Origin: Gigaspora rosea
Lineage: Eukaryota; Glomeromycota; Glomeromycetes; Diversisporales; Gigasporaceae
Reading direction: 5' to 3'
Length of the DNA: 64,000 nucleotides
Assembly: GCA_003550325.1 (NCBI GenBank)
Contig: QKWP01000682.1
Span: 30,632-94,631, forward strand
Part shown: in pieces, positions 21,306 through 31,599 of the stretch
How positions within the stretch are numbered: the stretch's first letter is position 1
Layout: the number at the start of each line of letters is the position of its first letter
Made by a program: the position numbers and the translations under genes
Notes under the pieces: generated by a model
What the model was told of the DNA's origin: nothing
The model's database searches: none
What the model saw: the letters and a program-made list of their open reading frames with translations, nothing else

Positions 21306-22900
21306 GTGATCATTTCGCAATAAATTTACATACAGTATCCGATTTCACACGGGGCTAATATATTTGATCTATATAGTACACCGGATGCCCAATGTCACGT
21401 ATGATACATTTTAAAGCATAACATGAGAATAAAAAATTATAATCATATATACAAATAAGAAAAATCCAAAAAAAATTTTGTATCTACTCGCAAAAAAAAA
21501 ATAATGATGATAATAATAATTATGTAATAAAACATCTATATAATACTTTATATAATTTTCTGTACCGGGGCAGAGTGACAACCGCATGTCAAAATAGGTT
21601 AACAATGATTAAATGCAGTTAACCTGGCCCATAAATAGTAAGGTTCTTAGATATATTGAATAAATTGATTAATTTCGACTCGGGATCTTCCTGTGGAAAC
21701 CAGTTTATCACGTATGATGACAATCAAACAACCAAATAAGGCAACAACGAACAAATTCATTCAAATCCTTCGTTACAGCTTCTCGCTATTTCTTTGCAGA
21801 TCAGTGATTATCAATTCATCTAACCATTAAAAAATCCGACGAAACCAAAAAAAATAGAGAACAACACACAATGCCATAAATAAATATAAGAAACAATAAA
21901 AATATATATTTCGATACGCACCGATCACTTTTTAACGATTCGAAAGAATTTTTTTTTTTTTTCTCACTCGAGTACTAGACTTAGTACTATAAGTAGCTGC
22001 GCAACGCAGTTGCGCGAAACCAGGAACGGGAAATTAGTACACTATGATTCTAAATATTATGTATAGATAGAATTATCAAACATAATTTTTCTTAAACACC
22101 ATTAGATTCTGATAATATATATATGATCTAACTATTGCAACCATCCGGATATACCAGTTGGCTATTTACGGTAACCAAAATTTGATTTGCAATTGAGTTA
22201 AAGTTCATATGTTCAGTGTCAAATTCACATTATTAATTTATAAAATTAATATATGCAATTTCATAATTAGTAAAGCAATTGTTCTTTCATATGAAAAATC
22301 TGAGTCGGGATATCATTTAATTTGATCTGATTAATTACGCGATCAATTTAAGAGTTAGTTTACGAAACAATGTAGGGAGGGCATTAATAAAATATTAATT
22401 TTAAGGTTATGTAACGCGCGAACAATAATAATATATTTAAGGAGGCAATGACGATGTTGATACCTGATATCTGCATAAAAATAATAAATCGAGTGCACGA
22501 CAATCGTAAACTTTAAATTGATTACGTAAATCCGCACAATTTATATAGTTGGCAAACAATATAAACAAAATCTTAAGTGACTCAATATATAAATCAATAA
22601 TCCAAACAGAATTCTAAGTAAAACAGGTAAAAACAAGCTATAATATTAACACATAAGCACAATAAGTCAAGAAGGCATGATGATAAATAGTCAAGTCAAT
22701 GTACATACAAAGAAATCAATATTGTAAACACATATGGACATATTATAAAATTTTTTAAATAATGATCCCTACCGCAAATTCAAAAGCATGAAACATCAGC
22801 ACACATGGTATACAAAATCAAGGAATGATCATCCAATCAGAAGCCTGGCATACTCTACATACAGTACATCATACTACATTCCTGGTTTATATCCATAGAA
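21306..22900. other. No gene recognised
   Basis: No coding motif on either strand. At 21992 the sequence GCTGCGCAACGCAGTTGCGC forms a hairpin followed by AAACCAGGAACG. The same hairpin-plus-tail recurs at 23364 (GCTGCGCGACGCAGT, then AAACCAGGAACG), so part of this stretch belongs to a dispersed repeat. Confidence 0.45.
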
Positions 22901-22908
22901 GAACAAAT

Positions 22909-23248
22909 GGGGTGTCTTCAATTAAAAGGGCCCATTTTTACATTTTTTTGAAAAATGAGTTTTCGTTAAATTCATATAAATTTTGACATGATTGACTTTT
23001 TTTAATTATAAATGAAAGTCGAATTACATAATAAAAAATCAAGATAATGTAAAAAGAAAAATTACATGAGGCTGCGTAGAGCCAACACGTCACGAGTTTA
23101 CCCGATAGTCACCTGCCGTCTTTAACCAATCAATATCGTGAAATTTGATTGATCCCGGATCAGTCCGAAAATCAAAACAAATAATTAAACTCAAATATCT
23201 CAAAATAAAATATATGTAAAAATGGGCCCTTTTAATTGAAGACACTCC
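22909..23248. mobile_element. MITE, 340 bp, long TIRs, AAAT flanks
   Basis: The left end GGGGTGTCTTCAATTAAAAG and the complement of the right end GGAGTGTCTTCAATTAAAAG agree over about 36 bases with one mismatch near the tip. AAAT flanks both sides (22905-22908 and 23249-23252). No coding capacity. The superfamily is uncertain; a 4-bp duplication would be unusual for hAT or pogo. Confidence 0.8.
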
Positions 23249-23363
23249 AAATAAGGAAAACGGATAACTATAGTTAATGATAAGATCGGAGGTATGATCA
23301 ATTTAACGATAATATAAGGAAAAATGATCATCATAAGGCAGGAGTAGAATAAGTTAATAAGGT

Positions 23364-23545
23364 AGCTGCGCGACGCAGTCACACTAAAACCAGGAACGTA
23401 AATAACGATTTTGTAATAACTTTTACTGTATTTCGCAAAATGATACAAGGGGTATAATTTCAAATTTTGCCTAGATTAAGCTTATTTAAGAAATAATTTT
23501 AAATAATGTCATGAGCGGAGCGTTATTATGCAACAACACGGTAAT
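23364..23545. repeat. Repeat cluster: GCTGCGC hairpin plus AAATTAAGCTT-family copy
   Basis: The hairpin GCTGCGCGACGCAGT and its AAACCAGGAACG tail repeat the sequence at 21992. Adjacent DNA from 23404 to 23545 (TTTTGCCTAGATTAAGCTTA, ending ATTATGCAACAACACGGTAA) is a relative of the small element at 11694, whose right end reads TTTTGCAACAACACAGTAA. Confidence 0.55.
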
Positions 23546-25222
23546 CATATGTAGTAATTGAATTAATTTGGAAAAAAGCAAATAAATTTTACATACAGTA
23601 TGTTGTTACCAGATAAAAGAGCATTATATTTAGAAGTAGTAAAAGGTTATGACCGGTCATGACTGGTCATAACCGTAACCGATACCAGTCAGAAGCTCCT
23701 AATTGACTGGTTAGAATCTGAGCAATAATAAAACCATTACATTTTTAATATTTATATGTGATTCAGATAATATTCATGCATAATTTATCCAACTATTGAT
23801 AACCGAGCATATGAGTAAAAAAATCCTAGCCATTGAATCGATTTTGTCATGGGTTCTCAAATGTGACTGAAAATCGGGCTGAACAGTGATGTGAATTAGA
23901 GATTGTACCCGTTTAACCGATAACCCGGAACCCGTTATTTTAATGTTATACCGGAATAAATTATGCTTAGCCGGTTAATCCGGGTAAAAAAGAAAAAGAG
24001 AGAGAGAGCCAAACTAAACAAAATTGGCTTAGGAAAAAAAAAGACCTGGCAACGATCTTTAATTTGCTTGATCGGTCTATCCAAAATAGCAGGTTATCGA
24101 AATTTTGGCAGGATGTTATACTGTAGCATTTATTTTGTAGCTAAATACGAGAATTAGAACCAGTTGTTATGATACAAGATTAGAGAAAGGAGTATAATAT
24201 CGTGAATCGAATAAAGTATGTAAAATGTGATCTTGTCCCCGTAATTAACCCAAAAATGTAAAGTAATAGAATGCATTTACTTATTCGATTATACTATTGG
24301 GAAAATTAGAACTAGTTGCATCACGATACAAAATTGGTCAATTTTGCCATAATTCTACCTATTTTGGAAAGGAGCAAAGGCAAAAGTATGTGAAATGTGA
24401 TCTTGTCCCCGTGCTTTTTATATAATTTGCCTGTAATTAATCTAAAAATGTAAAGTAATGGAATTCATTGTCGTGTTGAAAGTTCTGAATATTAAGATTA
24501 AAACATGACAAAACGGGTAAAGGCCTGTGTAAACGAATGTGAAAAATCTAAAGTAGATTCGAATTCACGCTAAAAAGAAGGCATATGAATAAGACTAATG
24601 CGAAGCATTCAAAATCTGCTAATAAAGATCTTTTTATTAGAAAAAATTACTTTCCCTTTTTAGCTGCGAAGCCTCAACCTCTATGAAATTCTTTGATGCA
24701 TTCTTTAAAATTCATATGATATAATAGATGCGATAGAAAGCTTTATAAAATTATAAAAAAAGACAAGAAATTAATAAAATCGAATTTGGTTTTTTAAATA
24801 CTCAAATAAGATCTTCCTTTACCTTTATCAACTAAAAGCTATCTTGTATCTTTGTATTAATCATTTTTGCCAAATTGTATACCTTGTATAGAGTTCATTT
24901 TTTACTGTTAACAACAGAACGAATAATAATCTATGTAGGTTAATACGGGTTAAATAAAAAAAAAAAACAGAGATAATTTAGAGCTGAATTTAATAGTAAA
25001 TTATTAATTATAAAATGTTATTTTAATTTTGTTTATTTAGAAAAATAGATTTTCGGGATTCTTCGCACACTCAAAAGGATTCTCAAGAAAATTCTCAAGA
25101 GGATTCTCAAGCAGAATCTAGCTTGAATTATTTTAATAAATGAAGCAATGATAATGGAAGTAATACTACCTTTAACCTTACATCTAAAAAAAACTCAAGC
25201 TAAAAGAAGTAAATGAAGTTTC

Positions 25223-27356
25223 ATGTGGAAATATTTTAAATTAATTGGCACAAAAGATGTGTATCAAGTTATTATAAAAGTAAAGGAAATAGAAAAAAAG
25301 TGTGAGACAAAGTATACACATGACGGGTCAACGTCTAACATGATTGCTTATCTGCTTTCAGAACACAATATTGTTAATAATAGTAAATTAAAATCTAAGA
25401 TTAAACAAGTATACCAAACGAAATTGCCCGAAATTATTAATATTAATACTTATCATAAAAATTCCAAACAATCAGAAAATAACAAAGCAGTTATGGAATG
25501 GATCATTCTTGATAGTCAACCCTTTAGTGCACTATGAAAAAAATGATTCTGTCGAATGATGGCTGTAATAGATCTGAAGTTTCATCCCCCTTCTAATCAT
25601 CTAATAAAAAATGAATTAGCATTAAGTTATCAAAAAATATCATAGTTCTTCAAGATAAAATTTTATCTTCCTGTAAAACTGCTGCATTAACAGCTGATTT
25701 ATGGACATCACGAAATAAAGAAGGTTTTATAGGAATTACTTGCCATTGGATAACTCCTAATTGGAAACTACATAGCATAACACATTATTGTGAAAAATGC
25801 CGCATCCCCATATAGGCAAATCAATTTATCAATTTATAATTAACAAATGTACTCAATTTAACCTTCAAAATAAAATTGCATATGCTATTACCAATAACAG
25901 TGCTAATATAGTAAAAGCAATTCAAAAATGGGATTCTATTAAATAAATTCCATGTGCAGTTCACATGTTACAGTTAACAGTTAATTTTGCTCTATGAAAA
26001 GTCTATCGCATATAAAAAAAAACCAAAAAACTTGTTAAATTTTTTGATTCACCAAAACAAAATGAAAAACTAAAAAATGCTCAAATTGCAGTAGCGGAAA
26101 GAGATCATTTGCTTGTGCCTAATTTAACTAATATGGACGAATATAATGGAGATGAAGAACCAGGTGAAGTCAATAATAGAAATTTGATTGAACAGTCAAG
26201 TATAAATTTAACTCACTAAGTTCTTCAACTAGTCAAGGATTGTCCAACATTGGAATTCCAAATATCATTCATGAAAAAGATTAATGAAATTAAAGAATGC
26301 AATTGTGTGGTTAGAAGCTAATTTAAATATTTTACGAAATTCTGATGAAAAAAAGGATGGTCAAAAACTTAGACGCTGCTAACCTAATGATAATGAATGG
26401 AAAAATTAGTTGAAGAGTTGGTTAAAATTTTTGAGCCATTTGATCAGGCAACCAAAGCATTTAGTGCTGAAACATATCCAAAATTATTTGTCATGTATCC
26501 AGTTATTGAAGTTTTGAAATCATAATTTTTTAATTCAGATTTATCCATTATTGAAACTGAAATTGACGAATATGGTATAATTTAAATTTATATATATATT
26601 ATACAATCAGAATAAATATGCAAAAAATTTTTTCCTTTTCAATTTTTTATTTTTTTGCCAACTAATTCTATGTGTTAATTAAATGAATTATCTACTTAAT
26701 TTTCTAGAATCCGATACAAGTAATTATAATGAAAGTGATGATAGTAGTGAAAGTGATTTCAATGCTCAGCCACCAAGAACCCTTCATATTCAATCTGTAC
26801 TTTTACAAGTCATATATAAAATATATAATTCTCTCCAAAAGTATTGGGCAAATCTAAACGATATAGGTCTTTTGGCAACATTGTTGGACCTGAGTCTTAA
26901 AATGATGCGCCCTTGGCCTAACTATGTTTGAGAAAAAGCTATTAGATTATGCCGTATAGAACTTAATACCATTACCAGTGATAGGCCTTTGTCGACTACT
27001 CCTCTTCCAACTACTACTTCATCTACAAACCATTATTTGCCTCAATCTTTCAAGATGATTATAGTGACAATAATTTGGTAGATAATGAATAGATAAATAC
27101 ATAGATATTAAAAGAGTACCAGTTGTTTTACAAGATACTCCACCCTTAAAATGGTGAAAAGAACATGAAAAAAGTTTTCTAAACTTAAGTCAATTGGCAA
27201 AAAATAATTAGCAGTACCTGCTACCTCGGTGCCCAGTGAACACTTGTTTTCTAATGCCAGAAATCAAGTAACATCAAAATGAACTTGCCTTAGTCATGAA
27301 ATGGTTTCTTAATTATCATTTTTAAAAAGAAACGACCATTTAATTAACATTGTATA
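25223..27356 (+). pseudogene. hAT transposase (BED-type N-terminus to dimerisation domain), broken
   Basis: The N-terminus reads MWKYFKLIGTKDVYQ, then KKCETKYTHDGSTSNMIAYL and SEHN: a BED zinc finger with the aromatic pair and the H...H, but apparently lacking one of the two Cys. The core shows LTADLWTSRNKEGFIGITCH and WITPNWKLHS (first catalytic Asp block). The C-terminus at about 27205-27350 reads LAVPATSVPSEHLFSNARN, CLSHEMVS and LSFLKRND, the hAT dimerisation signature. Between these lie many stops and frame changes, including a possible intron near 26580-26680 after ETEIDEYG. In functional elements this protein cuts at the 8-bp target and mobilises the TIRs. Together with the TIRs at 23897 and 28881 it defines one element. 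Confidence 0.88.
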
Positions 27357-27411
27357 AATTAAATTTTATATAATTATTGAATATAATTAAAATTTAAATT
27401 GTTGAATAAGG

Positions 27412-28435
27412 AAGGGTGTGGCGACTTAGAGAAGTTGGTAAGTTGTCACCTCCCAAGTGGCAGGTCTAGGGTTCAAATCCCACTGACGACGCTTTGAAAA
27501 ACAGATCTGTGTTCCGGTAACTGTTTTCTGTCGATTGGTTGTGTACATTACCTGTAGTCCTTGGTTACCATCTCAAATGGGAGCTTTTGGGCAAAGTTGT
27601 ATTGTGTGATGCAGACAAATCCAAGGAACCGGGAAAACAGAAACCCATTTGGCAAGACCCGAGTAAGGTGATAGCAAAGATCTTTACGGTGCTACCAAAC
27701 CCGGAATACTGGACCAGAGCCGAAGTACTGGACGTCGACCTCAGGGACAAGGTCTACCAACCTGGCCGCCAGATCGGGTACCGGAGAAAAAGGACCTATG
27801 CTATAGAAGTGGTACCAGGGGAAGAAAAACCATAGTGGCACCTAATGTCGGGTAGATCAACCCTTCCGGGCCAACTGGATTGGAAGTCTGGGAAAACCAG
27901 AGAAGGACCGGTAGGAAAGTGATGGTGGGTACCAGGGTTGGAGCGAACCTTATAAGGGCAGAAGTAGGTAATGGTAGCAGTTGGGTGCCCCGACTGCAAG
28001 TTGTTCGCCTCAGTAAATGCGTAAGTTACCAAAGTGTAGGTATTACCTGGGTGGAACAGGGACTGCTTTACCAAGTTTTCCGCTGAGAATACAGAATTAA
28101 AATGGGTCCTAAGGACAACAGATAAGCATCCGGACCTGGCTGACTGACTGCTTATGTAACAGGCCTGTTCCAGTGATACAGAATGGGTTGGCAGGAGAAG
28201 CAGGGATCAGAGGGTTTAAATAGGCAATCCCCTAGTCGGGTTGCAGGTATGGCAGCTAGTGTGGAACCCGCGGGTAACCTTCAGCCGGACTACTTAAATT
28301 AGACGACCAAAAGTTGTATGTGTGGCTAGTTGTATTCTCGTCAATATAACAAATACAGGTGGCCCTTAGTGGGACACTAACCCAAATATCTTGAATAAAA
28401 AATTCCTCAGTCCCAAGGCGGACACTTTAAAAAAA
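27412..28435 (+). mobile_element. tRNA-headed retroposon, copy 3 (1024 bp, A tail, 16-bp TSD)
   Basis: This is the best preserved copy. Box A TAGAGAAGTTG is at 27427-27437 and box B GGTTCAAATCC at 27470-27480, then CCACTGACGACGC, like the 3' half of a Leu/Ser-type tRNA. The body shares ordered blocks with copies at 2178 and 10076 and ends CTTTAAAAAAAAA. It is longer than copy 2 by about 250 bases, mainly from a less AT-rich central part (27690-28190). It lies 3' of the dimerisation domain in the hAT element. Transcription by RNA polymerase III from the internal boxes and mobilisation by a LINE are inferences from structure. A 98-codon frame inside it has no recognisable motif, and its frame is not kept in copy 1. 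Confidence 0.85.
27427..27480 (+). promoter_or_regulatory. Internal RNA polymerase III promoter (boxes A and B) of copy 3
   Basis: TAGAGAAGTTG fits box A (TRGYNNARNNG) at ten of eleven positions. GGTTCAAATCC fits box B (GGTTCGANTCC) with one difference. The gap between them is 32 bases, within the range seen for tRNA genes with a variable arm. The same pair, with small changes, is kept in the other two copies. Confidence 0.7.
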
Positions 28436-28889
28436 AAATTGTTGAATAAGGTAAGGCCATATAAATTAATTTTTTTGGTTTACATATATAATCCGAGTTA
28501 TTTTTTATTTTATATTATGTATGCCAAGAAATTTTTTTTATATGTTCTAAATAAGACGAGGCAAAAAAATTTAAATATTATGCCCTTTTCAATTAATGTG
28601 ATCATCTATTTTACTATGAAAATCGGCAAAATTGCCTAATTTTGGTGAATACCGGTAATCTAAATTTCTTGCTAACAAATAAGTTCCCAAGATTTCTTTT
28701 AAAAATTTTTTTTTGCAATTAAAAATTAAACAGTTTAGTTGCAACTTATTATTATAAACTGGATAACCCGAATTATATATTTATCCAGATAGATTATGAA
28801 TAATCTGGTTTGGAAACTGGGTTGTTATTTGTAAATGGGTGGATAACCCGGAATTAAATTTTATAACAGGTACAACCTCTAATGCGAAT

Positions 28890-30007
28890 GCTTTTTTCAA
28901 ACATGCATACAATGTGAATACTGATTGAACACCACCGATCGAAAAAACATTCAGGCAATGCAATGACAAGTAGCATCAAAAGGAAGTCAATTAACTTTAA
29001 AGTTCAAGTATGACTTCCAGGTAGATTAGTGGTAACAAAAATGATTCTCAGTCCAGTGATTTCCAAGCAAAATGCATTCAAGAAAACCCAGATTATCAAT
29101 AACATGATCATTATATTTTTTAGGTGAAAGATCTATGAAGCTCTAAATTGCTCAGAAATCATAGGACCAAGGACGTTTCTGCTACTAATTCATCTTATGA
29201 CTTCCTATTAACATCATATTCAGCAATTATGAAATAATTGTTAATCCCTAAGTACTATATACAATCAGGATCAAGATTTTGATTGTGTTCCTGGTAAGGA
29301 TTTAGATTATTGCATCTTTTTGCATAATGCATACAAAATTAAAGCATTTAATTAGAATTAGATTTTGTGGATGAATTCAAAGTTCAAATATTTCTATATT
29401 ACCACAAAATGACAAGTTCTTGTATGGGTGAAGTTTAGGTACAAATGCTAATTTTTAGTGCTGAATTTGTTTGCTGTAACATGCTTCTTTGCATGAATCT
29501 AGCAATTGAGCAGTTAAAAATGTTATCATAGCTGAAATATTAAAGCAATTATAATATAAGAATCATTGTACTGTAAAGAATAATTTTTTCTTTGCCTCTT
29601 ACTTCCGCATTAGTAAAATTCGTAAAGTTGTCACATACCTTCTATAATTGTATCACTATAGCTATATTAATCTTACCTTTTTAGTATTAGGCATTATTAT
29701 GTATTCTTAGTGGCTTAATTATATAGACATTACTCAAGAAGGGTAAAATGTAGTAGTAACAGTGTAAAAACATAGTAGTAGTAGTGTAGTATAGTTGTTG
29801 GAGTATAAACTTATCTGAGATTTAGAATTTATATAAATGGTTGATCCAATCCTTTGTTTATTATCTTGCATCTAATATATGCTCTCCTTAAATTAAGAAA
29901 ATATAAATATATATTTTTTTTAAAATAAATGCCTAATAAATTATTAATATCCATGTTTTATCCTAATTCATGTGACCTTTCTAAAGTAAACCATCAGAGT
30001 TAAACTC
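28890..30007. other. No gene recognised
   Basis: Neither strand shows a convincing reading frame or a repeat with clear ends. The tract around 29750-29790 repeats GTAGTA units. Confidence 0.45.
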
Positions 30008-30008
30008 A

Positions 30009-30595
30009 TCATGAGAGTACCAAGCTTTCCCATATGATGATTACAATATTTATACAAGGTATTAGCTTGCTATATCGATATGCACAGTTGGGATTTATAG
30101 CTTTATAAATGGATTTGACTGGATTGCTACAGGCAGTATTGTACATGGGACAATTTTGGACAATTTTGGACATTTATTCAAATTAAAATTACTTGAAATT
30201 TTATTAAGATAATCTATTTTAATTTTTTCACCAATAAGTCCAGCACCTAAAAAAATATATAATTATATATTTTTTTAAATAACTTTATTGATTAGTTAAA
30301 CATGGAACATAGGCTTGGACGATTTTGGACAATCTTGGACGTTGGACATTTTACATAGTGTGGACACATCCCATGTACAATACTGGCTGCAGGTGTCTTG
30401 GCCTAACCATATTTGATCAGCTAATGTTCGTAAATTATTACCAGTAGGTGTCCAATCAGGTTCCAGATTTTGCTGACGAATGCAAACTCGAACTGAACTA
30501 TCCACTTCATATTTCATACTATGTTTCTGGTATATCATGATATTTGGGCGCAAAAATATTATAATAATAACACCAGACTCAAGAGCTTGATACAT
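30009..30595 (-). pseudogene. Unknown minus-strand ORF split by a MITE
   Basis: I do not recognise the protein. From ATG at 30595 the frame gives MYQALESGVIIIIF, then MKYEVDSSVRVCIRQQNLEP and DWTPTGNNLRTLADQIWLGQ before entering the 252-bp MITE. If the MITE and one target duplication are ignored, the same frame continues DTCSNPVKSIYKAINPNC and stays open to a TGA at 30009, about 105 codons in total. Maintenance of the frame across the insertion point, and a composition richer in polar and charged residues than random frames here, suggest real former coding sequence. A second minus-strand frame just upstream (30616-30948) ends SRLIYSGPGQAYYVFAWF and could be a neighbouring exon. Confidence 0.35.
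30134..30385. mobile_element. hAT-type MITE family CAGTATTG, copy 2 (252 bp)
   Basis: The TIRs CAGTATTGTACATGGGA and TCCCATGTACAATACTG are perfectly complementary over 17 bases. The flanks are GCTACAGG (30126-30133) and GCTGCAGG (30386-30393), an 8-bp duplication with one mismatch. The interior is almost the same as 5332-5581. High similarity of the two copies against heavy decay elsewhere suggests fairly recent spread of this family. It lies inside the minus-strand ORF at 30009-30595. Confidence 0.93.
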
Positions 30596-30949
30596 AGTTT
30601 GTTATTCATATTACACTATATAGCTAAAAAGAACCAAGCAAAGACATAGTATGCTTGGCCAGGTCCAGAATAGATCAACCTACTGGTTTCTTTGAACATT
30701 AATTCTAAGCACCTCTCAAAAGTGCTGGTCTCATGCAATATTTTTTCAATCAGATATATTGAATCCTCACTAATGCTTTGGGCAATAAAATAGAATTGAA
30801 TGATATTTTTTATTTTTTGGCAAGTACAGTATCGAATAATATAAAGTAACAGTGATGAAATATAATACAACTTAATAGTTAAAACTATTAATATTAAAAC
30901 AAAGGTTTTGTCAATGTTAAGACTATGGGTGCTAAACATTAAAGCCAAA

Positions 30950-31210
30950 GCACCTTGAACTTAATATTAATACAACCCTGGACTTAATGTTAATACAATC
31001 CTGAACTTAACATTAGCACAACCTTAACTTTAACATTTAAAAAAAACTTTAACTTTAACTGCAAGGTTAGGTTAGCTTAAAGCTAAGGTTGGATTAATGT
31101 TAAATTTAAGTTCAAGTCAACGTAAAGTTTAGATTCAAGATCGGGCAATGTTAAGTTCAATATTAGGTTAACTTTAAGAAATTAGATTATGGTAATGACT
31201 GAGTTAACAA
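30950..31210. repeat. Degenerate tandem repeat of CTTAATGTTAATACAA-like units
   Basis: TTAATGTTAATACAA(T/C)CC, GGACTTAA, TTAACTTTAAC and their complements (GTTAAAGTTAAG-like) recur over about 260 bases with units near 20-30 bases. No coding frame is supported. Confidence 0.6.
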
Positions 31211-31599
31211 TTAATATTATAGTAAACTTTCTCTGCTGATCAACTTTTTCAAATTTTGCAGAAAAGAAATAAAGTAGAAAATGAACAAGTAACCTAGAAA
31301 ATAGCCAAAAACCCTGTTAAAAAAAGGACAAGCAAAAATAATATAGGGTATGATAATACAACTTATGAGAAAAGGAGTATCACTAGTATGCAAATTCAAA
31401 CTTCAAATTTTTTCGTAAAATTTTTTGGAAATTTTTGGGGACTGGGCTTAACCCTGAATTATAGATCACTAAAACAACAATTGCATAATCTGAATAAACA
31501 ACAAAACATAAAATCAGATAAACAAACTAGTTATATGCATAGCAAATCAGATTTTGTGTACCAAATACTAAGATAATCAATAAACAGAATTCAAGTTCC

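Larger units (their letters stand above)
27396..28451. repeat. Perfect 16-bp target-site duplication around retroposon copy 3
   Basis: AAATTGTTGAATAAGG occurs at 27396-27411 and again at 28436-28451, exactly bounding the retroposon. A long duplication next to an A tail is the signature of LINE-driven target-primed reverse transcription. Confidence 0.93.
23897..28881 (+). mobile_element. hAT superfamily DNA transposon, nearly full length, inactive
   Basis: The termini are TAGAGATTGTACCCG on the left (23897) and, as complement of the right end (28881), TAGAGGTTGTACCTG, with continued partial similarity inward. The flanks are 8-bp direct repeats with one mismatch, ATGTGAAT (23889-23896) and ATGCGAAT (28882-28889). 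Both subterminal regions carry ACCCGG/CCGGGT units. The element encloses a hAT transposase pseudogene at 25223-27356 on the plus strand and is interrupted by a later tRNA-headed retroposon (27412-28435). Subtracting that insert leaves about 3.9 kb, a normal size for an autonomous hAT element. Stops and frameshifts in the transposase show it is inactive. Confidence 0.85.

Noticed and set aside
27539-27835. A 98-codon ORF inside retroposon copy 3
   Set aside because: It starts at a TTG, has no recognised motif and its frame is not kept in the aligned part of copy 1.
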